Below, piece after piece: positions 1 to 10,734 of a stretch of 64,000 nucleotides of DNA. Within the stretch, counting starts at the first letter, position 1. The number at the start of each line of letters is the position of its first letter. The stretch covers positions 94,235,916 through 94,299,915 of the forward strand of contig CAMTDV010000030.1 of NCBI GenBank assembly GCA_947069175.1, given 5' to 3'. Both the position numbers and the translations under genes were made by a program. The stretch is from Scalesia atractyloides (taxonomy: Eukaryota; Streptophyta; Magnoliopsida; Asterales; Asteraceae). Below the pieces are notes generated by a model. The model saw only the letters and a list, made by a program, of their open reading frames with translations. It was not told the origin of the DNA and did not search any database.

Positions 1-2109
1 GCACATACGAAAAGATCCATCTTTCTTCTTTACAAAAAGGACAGGTTCACCCCAAGGCGACGAGCTAGGACGTATGAATCCCTTGTCAGTCAACTCTTGC
101 AATTGACTGGCTAGCTCTTGCATTTCAGAGGGGGCTAACCTATATGGAGACTTTGCAACTGGTGTAGCACCAGGTATAAGATCAATACGGAATTCGACGT
201 CTCTATTTGGAGGAAGTCCTGAAATGTCGTCAGGAAAAACTTGTGGGAAGTCTTTTACTACAGGAATGTCTTCAAGTTTCTTCTCTGTGGTTCCCTTTTT
301 TATGATATGGGCTAAAAACGCGACATAATTCTTGCGAAGATATTTTTGAGCTTGAAGACAAGACATTAAGCTGAGCCCTTTCGACGAGGTTTCTCCAGTG
401 ATTCGAAGAGTCTGACCGTTTGAAAGTGGAATACGAATAAAATTTTCACGACATACAACTTCCGCCTGATGTTGACTGAGCCAATCCATACCGATTATGA
501 TGTCAAAACTTCCCAGCTTCATAGGAATAAGGTCGACTGAGAAATCGTGGTCGTTTAAGGTGAGTGTATAGTTGCGTAAAATAGAGTCTAATGAAACTGG
601 TTTCCCGTCCGCAACTTCTACCGTTATGGATTCCGCGAGCTTATCCTGATTTTTGTTTAAGATAGGTTCAAATTCTAAAGATACAAAACTTCTATCCGCA
701 CCAGTATCAAATAACATAGAGGCATATCTACCATTTATAAGGAACGTACCGTTGACCACATTGCCGTCAGCTCTGGCCTGGTTAGCGTTGATATTGAAAG
801 CTCTTCCTCTTGCAGGTGGAGGAGCTTGGTTCGCTTGATTCACTGGGTTGGCTTGGGCCTGAGCATGAATAATATTAACCAGCCTTGGACATGTGTTTCT
901 GAAATGACTTGGGTCGCCGCAATTGAAGCAAGCCCGCATAGGTTGGCCCATAGGATAATTGGGTTGGTAGTATGTTTGAGCTAAATGTTGGGTGGGTGGA
1001 AATGGTAGGGGTTGTTGGGCTTGACCCATTAACTGTTGGTGGGTTTGGCTTAAAGGTTGGTGGCGGTTTGTTCGTTGAGGCATGCGGCAGGTTTGAACAG
1101 TATGTCCTGCGCGACCGCAGCCGGTGCAGTATTGGCAAGGATGATCAGGGGAATGGTGATATTGGCAACGGTTACATTTTGGTAACGGGCCAGTGTAGGG
1201 TCTTCTGTATGGTGCGGGTGAAGGAGTGACTTGAGTAATGGGTGCAGCAGGAATAGGGGTGTTGGTTTGGGTAACTGCAAAATTTCTGGTGTTGCGCTTC
1301 CTCTTATTAGCGAACTTGGAGGAAGGAATGGGGTGGTTTGAAGTTTGTCCCTCAACAGGAGCTTTCTTCTTCTCTTCTTTGAACTTCCCGTTGCGAATTC
1401 GGTTTTCGGTCAGTTCAGTTGCTAACTCCATAGCAGCTTCAAGTGTTACTGGTGAAACGCTGAGAACTGAATCTTGGATTTTCGAGGGAAGTCCTCGAAT
1501 ATAATGTTCAATCAGGCGATAGGTTGGTGTGAACAGATTTGGAACCATTTGGTTCAACTCCAAGAACCTCTTGTTGTAGGTAGTGTGATCACCCTCCTTT
1601 TGCTTTAGAGCATGAAATTCATCTTCCAACTTCTTAATTTCACTTCTAGGACAGAAACGCCTAGTCATGATTTCCCTTAACTCCTCCCAAGTTAAGGCCA
1701 TCGCATCTTCAGTTCCCCTCTTCCCTTTCTCAGTATTCCACCAAGTGAGAGCTACTCCAAGTAGTCTCCCGGTGGCGTATCGAACCTTGCGATCCTTAGG
1801 ACAATCGCAGTTTAGGAAGGTGTTTTCCATCTCCTCGAACCAATGTAGGAGAGCAGTGACACCCTCGGTCCCTTCAAATTTAGGAGGATCACAGGACTTA
1901 AAATGTTTGTAAGAGCACTTGTTGGTAGGAGGGTTGTCGATGTTCTGGTCCTGTTGTTGGGGAGGGTTAGTAGGATTTGTAGCAAGGGCTTGTTGTACTT
2001 GGACCACAATGTCAGGAAGTATCGTGGCCATTTGTTTCGCGATCTGAGTGGCCAAACGTTCCTGAGACCTTCCCGATCTTTTACCCCTTCGTTGCTGTCT
2101 AGACGACAT
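1..2109 (-). CDS. Ty3/gypsy gag-protease-reverse transcriptase polyprotein, 5' part, runs off left edge
   Basis: I read the minus strand from the ATG at 2109 and found 703 codons without a stop up to the window edge. Gag homology starts near residue 64 and runs to about 230. Two CX2CX4HX4C zinc knuckles lie at residues 328-341 and 394-407. A retropepsin-like aspartic protease follows, with catalytic Asp468 in FDTGAD. The start of the RT domain (SPWGEPVLFVKKKDGS, residues 684-699) is at the edge. The single uninterrupted frame, the matching primer site and the LTR upstream suggest a young, possibly competent element; its integrase is not visible. By eye its gag is about three quarters identical to the two gag-only elements at 34608 and 39786, which makes it a relative of a plausible helper for them. 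Lineage within Ty3/gypsy is uncertain; iMet priming and long LTRs would fit a chromovirus such as Del/Tekay. Confidence 0.93.
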   Translation of the reverse strand, partial: MSSRQQRRGKRSGRSQERLATQIAKQMATILPDIVVQVQQALATNPTNPPQQQDQNIDNPPTNKCSYKHFKSCDPPKFEGTEGVTALLHWFEEMENTFLNCDCPKDRKVRYATGRLLGVALTWWNTEKGKRGTEDAMALTWEELREIMTRRFCPRSEIKKLEDEFHALKQKEGDHTTYNKRFLELNQMVPNLFTPTYRLIEHYIRGLPSKIQDSVLSVSPVTLEAAMELATELTENRIRNGKFKEEKKKAPVEGQTSNHPIPSSKFANKRKRNTRNFAVTQTNTPIPAAPITQVTPSPAPYRRPYTGPLPKCNRCQYHHSPDHPCQYCTGCGRAGHTVQTCRMPQRTNRHQPLSQTHQQLMGQAQQPLPFPPTQHLAQTYYQPNYPMGQPMRACFNCGDPSHFRNTCPRLVNIIHAQAQANPVNQANQAPPPARGRAFNINANQARADGNVVNGTFLINGRYASMLFDTGADRSFVSLEFEPILNKNQDKLAESITVEVADGKPVSLDSILRNYTLTLNDHDFSVDLIPMKLGSFDIIIGMDWLSQHQAEVVCRENFIRIPLSNGQTLRITGETSSKGLSLMSCLQAQKYLRKNYVAFLAHIIKKGTTEKKLEDIPVVKDFPQVFPDDISGLPPNRDVEFRIDLIPGATPVAKSPYRLAPSEMQELASQLQELTDKGFIRPSSSPWGEPVLFVKKKDGSFRMC

Positions 2110-2919
2110 CTACAGGATCATAAAATGAGAAGATTGTGAGTTTATGGTGTCTTTTTAGGTGTCATGTGTCTTTAAGAAAATGAAAATAACATAAATATCA
2201 ATAATGCAACTACATCCATAGGATGTCTTGGGTTCGCTCATGTTGGGCCTCAAATGTCCCCCATACCTTCACCTACATAGTCATGTGGGCCCCCATGGCT
2301 ATTGGCTTGGTAGGATTCACATTAGTATTGCCAATTTAACACTCGCATCCCCCGAATGCAAACCACAAAATATGTTCATGAGATGTTTGGTCGGAACGTG
2401 TCCAGGTGTAGACACAATGACAACTCAAAGTGGGATTAGCTCACACGACGTTTGGTATAGCATGCTTTGGCCTAATAGGTACTTCGTACTCTCATCGTTA
2501 GTCCCCAAGTAGGCAAACTGGTCCTTTATTTTGGATTTATACGAATGCCAGCCTAGACAGGACGTTCCGACTACCGGTACTGGTACCCTTCCAGTTACTA
2601 CATGCCCGTCATGAGAACTCACTTTGATGAGATTTGAAAACACGAAAATCATTGTAAAAGAAATCATGATGTGGTGTGTGCTTTCATGGATGTGATATGT
2701 TATGAGCATACGATTCATGATAGGCATTATATGATAATACATACTTATGAACATGCTTGTACAATATCAAATGTAACATTTAACATAAAACATATAAACC
2801 TCATGAAATTTGGCATATAACACACAAAAATCTTATAAGTTTCTAATAGACTATAGTATAGGCTCTAAGGGTCTAATAACATATCCTATATCCCTATAGT
2901 CATGGCTCTGATACCAATC
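2110..2919 (-). other. Ty3/gypsy 5' leader between LTR and gag
   Basis: About 810 bases of leader. The part around 2400-2600 is very similar to the leaders of the gag-only elements (34110-34330 and 39288-39500), clearly more so than the rest of the leader. A frame through it (2425-2754) reads similarly in all three, but each copy starts differently and one reads on past the stop of the others, so conservation of RNA rather than of a protein is the simpler reading. A packaging or dimerisation signal is an inference. Confidence 0.6.
2904..2916 (-). promoter_or_regulatory. Primer-binding site, initiator-Met tRNA type
   Basis: On the minus strand this reads TGGTATCAGAGCC, complementary to the 3' end of plant initiator methionine tRNA. 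It lies three bases inside the LTR end at 2920, the same spacing as at 33818 and 38994. Confidence 0.9.
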
Positions 2920-3396
2920 TGTCACACCCCGACCCGCAGCGGAATAAGAGTCGGGGCATAATTGGGTTATCACCAAAGCTCATGACATTTACTATTATGT
3001 TTCATATTTAATAAAGTCAAGGTTACATTTGCAAATATCCAAACATGTTCATTCATTACAAAGGAAATAAACCAAACATAACAATCCCAACTCTAAAACG
3101 TTTTATTCTTCTAGTCCAAGTCCTATGTGTTCCTAGCTGCTGCTGGTTCACCTGTATCATGTGTAAAATGGGAGTTTTTGGGGTCAACATAAGTTGGCGA
3201 GTGAACCTTATTAGATAAACATTTATAATAAATTAATTGTTAGTTTATCAATGCAAATTTGTGCATAATCATAGATGAGCAAATGTAAATAATCAAGCAA
3301 TGGCAAATAGCAGTCACAACTATAACATACAATAACACATGACAGCATACATGAACATACCAACATCATACTGTAAATAACATAAATGAAACTGTG

Positions 3397-3490
3397 CGAT
3401 CAAGGCTCAATCAAACGGAGCCGATCGTATTGCATGTACTGAAAATGAAAATGTCTGTGCGATCAAGACTCAATCAAACGGAGCCGATCG
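3397..3490 (-). repeat. Two hairpin repeats within the left LTR
   Basis: Two near-identical units at 3397-3427 and 3460-3490. On the minus strand each reads CGATCGGCTC, a 9-base loop, then GAGCC or GAGTC, TT, GATCG, giving a stem of up to ten base pairs with a two-base bulge. The same unit is multiplied in the 3' internal regions of the gag-only elements, although here it lies inside an LTR. Confidence 0.7.
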
Positions 3491-4010
3491 TATGTGGGCA
3501 CGCCAGGTTCAACCGCATAATAAAATGGGGAACATGCTCAACGCTCATAATGTAATGGGGAGCGACGGCCTATGAAATTGCATGTACTGAATAATAAATT
3601 GCATCCAATAATAACTACTTAACAGCAACACACTGAATACACATGTTCATGATATGATGTATGCACAATGGTTTAGTTATAATATATATATACAAAGACA
3701 CATGATACACCCCAAAACGTGATTAAAACGGGGAATTTTTAAGATTCACTCACCTTGGGTGCGTTGGATTGGAGATGGTGAGATGCGCATGAATTAGATG
3801 AGCGGAACAACGAGAAATACTAACCTAAATATAACGGAAAAATATATTAAACGAGTGGATTTTATTAAGGATTTTAATGAAATTTTTAGATATATTTTTG
3901 TGAGTTTATGGCTATTTTCTATCTTTAAAAATGTTATTTTTAAGTATTTTTAATTGATTTTTAAATTAAATTTAATAAATAAGAATATAAAAAAATTTAT
4001 TTATTTAGCG

Positions 4011-4037
4011 TTGACCGTTGACCGTTGACCGTTGACC
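4011..4037 (+). promoter_or_regulatory. Array of four W-box motifs in the LTR
   Basis: TTGACC occurs at 4011, 4018, 4025 and 4032, exactly seven bases apart. TTGAC(C/T) is the core recognised by WRKY transcription factors. The plus-strand LTRs have a degenerate equivalent on their reverse strand (for example 32754-32784). Regulation by defence or stress is an inference. Confidence 0.6.
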
Positions 4038-4058
4038 GGTCGGTCAGCGTATTAGTTT

Positions 4059-4135
4059 GCGCCGGGTGAGGCTCGAACCGGCGACCTCCCATACGCGTGC
4101 ACGCAGCTCTACCAACTGAGCTACGTGTCTAACCC
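4059..4135 (-). other. tRNA-like module with A and B boxes in left LTR
   Basis: The minus strand has an exact A box (TAGCTCAGTTGG) and, about 40 bases later, a B box (GGTTCGAGCC). The D arm is extended by pairing of ACGTAGCTC with GAGCTGCGT. The T stem does not pair well, so this is a tRNA-derived promoter-like unit rather than a functional tRNA gene. Confidence 0.7.
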
Positions 4136-4227
4136 GAAATAATCTTGTTTTTATTTATACTTATACACTTATTCAGTTAATCCGAAATTCTCTTTAATTT
4201 CAAAAACATTTTAATTCAACGGACCGG

Positions 4228-4304
4228 TGCAAGTGACGGGTTTCGAACGCGCGACGTGTGGTTCATGTTGCACACAGTCCACCGCTGGACTGTGTGTCTA
4301 ACCT
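4228..4304 (-). other. tRNA-like module with perfect 11 bp hairpin in left LTR
   Basis: A hairpin at 4271-4296 pairs CACACAGTCCA with TGGACTGTGTG around a four-base loop. A B-box-like GTTCGAAAC on the minus strand lies near 4235-4248. It begins with the same TTAGACAC-type lead-in as the A/B module at 4059-4135, suggesting duplication from it. Confidence 0.65.
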
Positions 4305-4394
4305 GGTTATTATCTCGGTTTTTATTATACTTAACCACTAACTGAGTTAACCCAGTTTAGTTTTTTTATCAAAAAGGCATTTTATTACATAAGG

Positions 4395-4475
4395 TGTGCG
4401 TATAGCAGGGATCAAACTCGGGACGTGTATGGGTTTTGTTTGCACACAGTCCACCGCTGGACTGTGTGTCTAACC
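4395..4475 (-). other. Second hairpin-type tRNA-like module in left LTR
   Basis: The identical 11 bp hairpin occupies 4443-4468. Its B-box region (minus strand, near 4408-4420) is weakened to GAGTTTGATCC. Confidence 0.55.
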
Positions 4476-5312
4476 CGTTTATAATTCCGATTTTAATTAA
4501 TCTTATGTCATCACTGAACTCGTCTTCTTCATTACAAATGCAGAAAACAACCGATACGCGATTAATTTAGTTAATGAACATGATGTCCAGTTTGAATGCA
4601 TTGAACAGAAAAGTTTGGGGAAAGAAGATACCGAACAGATCGTCTTCTTCAGAGAATCCGGCGAAACTTGTCGGCTCTGTTTTTGGGACCTTCGGCTGTG
4701 AGAATCAATTAACAGGTTTAAGGGATTAGATGTGAAATTGAACTAATGAGTATTGATTATCAGCACGTTGGAATGAGCATACCGGTAATCAACGAGTTTC
4801 CGACAATTCCAGAAGTTTTCCGGCGAAAACAGAAAGTCCAGCAATGTCGTCTGTGGTTGATTACGAGCGATGGGTTAATGTTAGTAAGGTTCTAACAATT
4901 GATTGAAACCGTAAAGTAGAAGTATTTTACCGGTTTGAGTTGAATACGGTTTTCCGGCGACTTTTGCAGAAAATTCCGGCGAGCTGTTTTAGGCGTTCTG
5001 ATGGTCTGAAAATGCGACGAAAATGAAATGGAGTATTGGTATGATATCTCTAAATCGCGAGAGTGGTCTGAAGTTTGTGTAATTCTGGACTTGATGATTT
5101 TTCGGTTTTAAAAAACCGACAATGATGAGTCTTTAAGTTTAATCAATTTCCGATTGATTAAAAACCGTCGGTGCATCGGTTATAAACTGAATGTGGGGAT
5201 AAACAACGAAATGACGATTGGTTGCCGATTACCGTTTCTCAGATAGCGCAACCGGTTTCAACTGGGTTTGTGTATAAATTTCGTTTGTGTTTCTAGAGTT
5301 AGCAGAAAACAC

Positions 5313-5395
5313 AATGTGGCGGAGTGGTCTTGGGAGTGAGTGTTAAGTTGTTGAAGTGTATCTTGGCTGACCCGGGTTCGAGTCCCGGCAGCATT
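5313..5395 (+). other. tRNA-like module of class II type, antisense to the retroelement
   Basis: The plus strand has TGGCGGAGTGGT, a Ser/Leu-type A box, then a long variable section and a perfect T arm (CCGGG, seven-base loop TTCGAGT, CCCGG) containing the B box. The length of about 83 bases suits a class II tRNA. The acceptor stem does not pair convincingly. It is transcribed, if at all, opposite to the element. Confidence 0.65.
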
Positions 5396-5579
5396 ATAAT
5401 TTTTTTATTTATTTTATTTTAACTTTTTATCAAATATAATTTTTATAGTTTAGTTTATTTATTAATTATGTATCGTTTTAAATCAAAATAATCATAAATA
5501 TTCGACGTAACTTTTATAACTTGATATTCGGTTACAAAACGGAGCGGGTTTTGAAAACCCGATTTTTACAAATGTTACA

Positions 5580-7429
5580 CTAACCTTGTCCAAAGCCCAA
5601 CCCATCGAAACCCTAATCCCTTCCCTATATAATGAACACTTCCCAATCCTTTATCCCACTTTTTCAAGCCTCCAAACACTTCAAAAATCATCCCAAACTC
5701 AGCTGCATTTTCAGCAAGTTTCAGCCATTAAAAGTGAGTTTTAACTCACTTCTTCTTCTAATTTTTTCTTTTTCTTTCTTCTACAACACTTGGATAACCT
5801 CTAGGAAGGTTTTCACAAGTTTGCTTGGGCAAACTAAGGTGAATCCTCATCCAAAACAAGGTCCAAAGTGCTCTTAAAATTCTACTCATTTTATCTTTTT
5901 GATTCTTCATGTTTTGAAAGAAAAACTTATGTTTTACTCATACAAACCTATGTTGCTCTTAAACAAACCTATGATTAGTGAGCTTAAAAACAAGGTTGTG
6001 ACATCTAAAATCAGAGGTTAAAACCTCATAAACATTCTGTTTTTACAAGGGTTTTAAACCCACAAGTGAAGAACAAGTCTTGAACTTATGTTTGTGTGAT
6101 TAAGGTTAGCTTGGGCTATCCTACTTGGAAAATCCACACATCACTTGATCTCTTCATAGATTAGTGATGGTATTTCATTACTTATTGTATGTTCATAACC
6201 CTCCTTGTTGTCTATGACAACATGTGTAGTGGTGAATCCAAAGAGGTCTTAAGTGGATGGTTAATCCTCCCACCTCATGCTTGACTTATGTGACACCAAG
6301 AGGTCTTAAGTGGATGGTTAATCCTCCCACCTCCTACTTGTCTATGTAACTAATGCATATATATGAACAATGTAATATGCTTAAAACTGAAACCTTGATG
6401 ATGACTAAATAATCACTTGTCAAGTTACTAAGTTTAATCACCAAAGTGTTTAGTTCCTCGTTGCAATTCTAATAGGTGTTATAACCTATGAAATCACATA
6501 AACCTGAACGGGTTCCCATAGTCTCAAAATGAGTGCTAGACCTTGGTGCATATTTTCATATACATACTTTTTTATACTTTATTTCGAATTCCAAACCCTC
6601 CATTATCATCCGAATACTCACTCACCTACGTTTTCCTCTTGTAGGATAACTCGGTGTTCCTCCATCAACCAAACAACTCTTCACGGGTTCAAGTTGGAAA
6701 GCTTGTAAAACCGTGAGTACACTCGACCCACTTTCGTTTATAACACTTTTGGGTGTAACATGTTTTACCTATACAAAAATCACAAACACTTAAACTTTAT
6801 GAAACACAAACACTTAAACTTTATGAAACGCACAAACAATCCTATACCCATTAATACTTGAATCGTATACTTGTTGCTTGTCTTGGATATTCGTTATGCT
6901 ATGCTTTAGTCACTAACTATTTTTAGCCTTCGTTTGACATGCATAGCGCTATAGGAATTCACGCATCCACCTCCATCGTGTTATTTGTGAGGTCATGTTA
7001 AAACATCGTGATTGCGTTAAGGGTTTGATTATTAGTATTGCATGCCTTGATATTGCTCTTTTATAGATTTAGTTGCCATGAGGATTGATTAAACTTATTC
7101 GTGTACGTATGCTATGCTTAAACTTGTGTACTCGCCTTTGCTTTCGCATTGACTTTATTTTAAAACATGTTACAGGTTGATGAAAATGATGCTAAGAAAT
7201 CAAAATAGCGAGGACTTAGATACACACATTTTAGACGTTAGATTTATAAATGTTGTATCAAATTTTGCTATATTTATCAAACTTGTTGTATTGCTTTATG
7301 TTGTACTTGACAATGTTATGAAATGAAATTTGAATTAAATTAAATATTGTCATTTATTAGCGTTGTGAGCAATGAGCAATCTCGTTTTCGTCTCATCCCG
7401 ATGTTTTCGTCATCGGTTGGCGTGTGACA
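5580..7429 (+). repeat. Older LTR-like remnant flanking the gypsy insertion
   Basis: A TATA-like CTATATAATG at 5623-5632 is followed by about 1.8 kb of non-coding DNA ending GGCGTGTGACA at 7429, as expected for the R-U5 part of a plus-strand LTR. Its upstream part would lie beyond the minus-strand element that inserted here. No second terminus is visible, so the assignment is tentative. Confidence 0.4.
6241..6333 (+). repeat. Tandem duplication, about 58-base period
   Basis: AGGTCTTAAGTGGATGG and the following TTAATCCTCCCACCTC occur twice, near 6243 and 6301, inside the LTR-like remnant. Confidence 0.85.
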
Positions 7430-8599
7430 ATTGCCCCCACCAGCTACCACCCCCTCCAACATTTCCGTCACAACAGCCACCATCCACTCCACTTACGTCA
7501 TTTCCCAACGATAACCAACCTCCGATGTCTCCCTCAGTACGTCGGCATTAAGGTTTGGTGTGTATATCTCTCTCTTACATCTCTCGTTCTATCTATTTCT
7601 CTCTAGGGTTTGAACAATTGTGGGTTTTGAATGTGGATCTGCAGGTGGGTTTTGAACGGTGGATGTAGTGAAAGGTGATGGTGGATGATCGTGGTTGGGT
7701 CGTCGGTGATGGTGGATGGTGATGGTTCGGTGGACAGTGACGGTGGATAGTGATGGCTGGAGTTATGGGTGAAAGTAAGTGGTTACAGGTGAGGGATATG
7801 GGTTTTGAATGTGGATGTGGTGGAGGGTGATGTTGGACGACCGTGGTTGGGTGGATGGTGATGGTGTACGGCACTGGAGGTAGATTTTTTTTGTATGTTC
7901 ATAATAGGTGGCTTAAAGCTTGATTCCAACGATAATGAAGTTGTTGATGGTGGTGGTCCAAATACAGTGGTGGTGTTTGGGGAAATGAAAATGGTAGGGA
8001 AAGACTAAATTGCCCTCATGTGCTTTTCACATGACTTAACTTAACTTCAAAAATAAACTGAGTTAGGGATAAATGACGTAACCTGTAAGATTTTGCAATA
8101 TAAAGTACAAAACCCATCAATTTTAAAGATAAAGGACACCGCCTGCAATTTGATGTAAACATAAAGGACAAAAGTTGTAATTTACTCTAAAAACTATTTC
8201 CACCCTATGATAATTTTCCAGCAAGATACTCCTGGTGTATACAATAATCTTGCACCAATGTATGTTGCTTTGAGTAGGTAAATGATATACGAGGGGTTTG
8301 ACAATACTACTGACTCAAATGACATGATGACAAGCAATACCCGTAAACATTGAGTACCTGTCGATCGATTTACATACAAGATATAAAGTGATAATGGGTT
8401 AACCTAGGTATACACAAGTTATATTTGCTTTTATTAATAAGTCATAACGAGTATAAAATAATTTTATTTGGTTTAATCACAAATGGTCGTAATGGATGAT
8501 ATTTAGGGGTCTATGTCTATATTTGGTGATTTTTGTAATTGGTCATAATAGGTATACATGAGCTACATATGATTCTAATAACTGGTGGTTTTAAAAGTG
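7430..8599. other. No gene seen; G-rich imperfect repeats and a Mutator-like end
   Basis: Between 7650 and 7870 there are imperfect GTGGATGGTGATGG-type repeats that open spurious frames on both strands. The stretch 8045-8185 (aaggacaaaagttgtaattt followed by actc) resembles the terminus of a Mutator-like element, similar in style to the 9793 element, but I see no partner end. The rest is featureless AT-rich DNA. Confidence 0.4.
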
Positions 8600-9453
8600 T
8601 TTTATTATAGGTACAACGATTCAATGAGGAAATAGAACAACTTCGACAAGAGAAAGAAATGGAAGTACAAGAGAACAAAAAGAAAGAGGAGAGACTCTCA
8701 TACTGATTAAGCTAATTGACAAAATAGGGTTGCAAAAGACCAAATGAAAGAGGAAAACACTGAAGTCAAAGAGCAAATTAATTCCTATTGATGAACATAC
8801 AGAATAAATTCTCTAACTACTTGAGCATGTGAATTTTTTTATGCTTTGGACATGTCTATTTAGATTTGAATGTTTTGGTATTTTGTTTAAGAATAAGAAT
8901 ATTCTCCGGAATGTGTAGAATTATTTGATTAGGTATTGGAATTTGTATATTTTTTAATTCTACATATTTTATTTTGATCGAAATGGTGGTCGCTAAACTA
9001 ATTGCAAATTTGAAGCGAAACTCGGTTTCTAAATTGATTGTTGAAAACTCGGTCGCTAAATCGGTCCTAACTAGATTCTGCTGCAATTTCTATCGCTATA
9101 ATTTGGTCACAAAATTGGTTGCGAAAAAGTTCGGTTGCAAATAGTTTCGGTCGCAATGGTGTTCCCAAGTAGTTTCAGTCGCAATTTCGGTCGTTAATAG
9201 TTCGGTCGCAAAATCTGTCGCACAAAGTGTGGTCGCAATCTTGGTCGCTAACAGTTCCGTCACAAATCTGTCGCAAAAGTGATCCAGTCGCAAAATATGT
9301 GGCTAAATTTGCAACGGAAACTGTAGTCGTAAATCGGTGGCCACAATATTTCGGTCACAAAAATTGGTCGGAAAATAGTTACCGACCGCCGAAACCTGTC
9401 GCAAAGGGCATTTGCGACCGTTTTGGCCGTCAATGGTCTTTTTTGTAGCAGTG
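8600..9453. mobile_element. CACTA (En/Spm-like) transposon, one terminus with subterminal repeats
   Basis: The segment ends TTTTTTGTAGCAGTG, the reverse of a CACTA-type terminus (CACTGCTACAAAA). Between about 8980 and 9430 there are many degenerate copies of TCGGTCGCAA, as expected for subterminal transposase-binding repeats. At 8612-8700 a short coding remnant rich in Glu, Gln and Lys (EEIEQLRQEKEME) resembles the charged C-terminal tail of plant CACTA proteins. The opposite terminus was not found. Confidence 0.6.
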
Positions 9454-9783
9454 CATCAAGACCTTCTTCTAATTAGTCTCAACAATTTAACCGAGCTTAG
9501 CCAAGTTGGCTCTACTAAAAGCCAATTTGAGCCCAAGTTCAAGCTTTAGCTTGGCATTAAATTCTAGTTGAGTCATGTTGAATAATCTTGACATGACGGG
9601 TTACGGGTATGGTTCATGGATTACGGGTCAACTTGGTCAGCTGGTTATTTAGTGGTTTAATTATTAATTAAGTATTAAATTAAGTTTGAATAAGTTAGTC
9701 AAAGTGAACGTTTGGGTTGTAGTTGGAGTCTCACGATTCTTTAGGGAGTTTCCTATTGAATAGGTGGTAGCATGTTGCAGTAG

Positions 9784-9792
9784 TTATTTTTC
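9784..9792. repeat. Pack-MULE target site duplication, left copy
   Basis: TTATTTTTC, identical to 10735-10743. Confidence 0.93.
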
Positions 9793-10734
9793 GAGTAAAT
9801 TGCACAAAACATCCTTTATGTTTCCTCAAACTTGCAGGTTCCAGCCTTAATGTTTAAAAGTTTCTAAAAACAGTCTTTAAGTTTATTTTTGTTGCGGGTT
9901 CAATCCTTTACAGCTAACCACGTTATTTTCTTCAGTTAAGTTCCCTCACATGCATAACATGTGAGGGTATATTCGTCATTTTGGTTGATCTTCCACCCAC
10001 TTCAATTATAAAAAAAAGAATATTTAAGTTTTAACCTAGTTTAAACAAAGTTTGGTAAAACGTACGCGACTACAGAGGAGCACGATTACCGTTTGGTAGT
10101 GTTTAAATCTAACTTGCGGCGTCCTAAGCGTCACCAGTTGCTGGATCCGACTACTGAACACGGTGTTACGAAGTTCTCTGATTTGACGGCATCGGAGTTC
10201 CGTGAGAGGTATCTAGGGTTGAAGAGTCGTTTCTCGTTTCCGTCTGATGTGAATAAGGCGCCGATTATTTCAAATGATGATAATCCTGAAGAGTTTGATT
10301 GGCATGATCAAAATCTGTGTTAATCTTTACAGCTTAGTGGGCTAGCTTAACAAGATTCCTATCTTAATTCTGGGTTCGCCGGAATCCGGCGAAGTCGCCG
10401 GAGAAGAAGACCGGAAAAGAGGGTGTTTGGTTTTTAAAAGTTTGGTTTTATTGCACATTAGTCCCTGCGGTTAGAATTTTTTTAAAATAGGTTAAACCTT
10501 AAATAATCTTTTTTCTTATAATTGACGTGGGTGGAAGATCAACCAAAATGACGAATATACCCTCACATGTTATGCATGTGAGGGAACTTAACTGAAGAAA
10601 ATAACGTGGTTAGCTGTAAAGGATTGAACCCGCAATAAAAATAAACTTAAAGGCTGTTTTTAGCAACATTTAAATATTAAGGCTGGAACCTGCAAGTTTG
10701 AGGAAACATAAAGGATATTTTGTGCAATTTACTC
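9793..10734 (+). mobile_element. Pack-MULE (Mutator-like element carrying a gene fragment)
   Basis: Terminal inverted repeats of about 254 bases at 9793-10047 and 10481-10734, starting GAGTAAATTGCAC and ending with its reverse complement. The flanking nine bases TTATTTTTC at 9784-9792 and 10735-10743 are identical, the diagnostic Mutator target duplication. The interior holds no transposase; it holds a cysteine-protease prodomain and a short GC-richer piece (10375-10425) of unknown origin. Confidence 0.93.
10048..10323 (+). pseudogene. RD19-like papain-family cysteine protease fragment (I29 prodomain)
   Basis: The frame from 10048 to the stop at 10321 starts KFGKTYATTEEHDYRL and gives 91 residues matching the inhibitory prodomain of RD19/cathepsin F-type plant proteases. 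The E-x3-R-x3-F-x2-N spacing of the prodomain helix and the GVTKFSDLTASEF segment are present. It ends at EFDWHDQN, just where the mature enzyme would begin, so the catalytic Cys, His and Asn are absent. There is no initiator ATG or signal peptide. It was captured by the Pack-MULE. A free prodomain could in principle inhibit the parent protease, but there is no evidence that it is expressed. Confidence 0.85.

Larger units (their letters stand above)
2920..5579 (-). repeat. 5' LTR of the minus-strand Ty3/gypsy element
   Basis: On the minus strand it starts TGTAACATTTG at 5579 and ends GGGGTGTGACA at 2920, next to the primer site. Both ends match the ends of the four LTRs between 31181 and 50361, but the interior is diverged. 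Length is 2660 bases. The base run after it (CTAAC, 5580-5584) should be one copy of the target duplication; the other lies outside the window. It contains four tRNA-like modules, a W-box array and two hairpin repeats, listed separately. Confidence 0.88.

Noticed and set aside
7593..7874. His/Pro/Thr-rich minus-strand protein
   Set aside because: An artefact of GTGGATGGTGATGG repeats.
8194..8379. 61-codon minus-strand frame
   Set aside because: No similarity and normal length for chance in AT-rich DNA.
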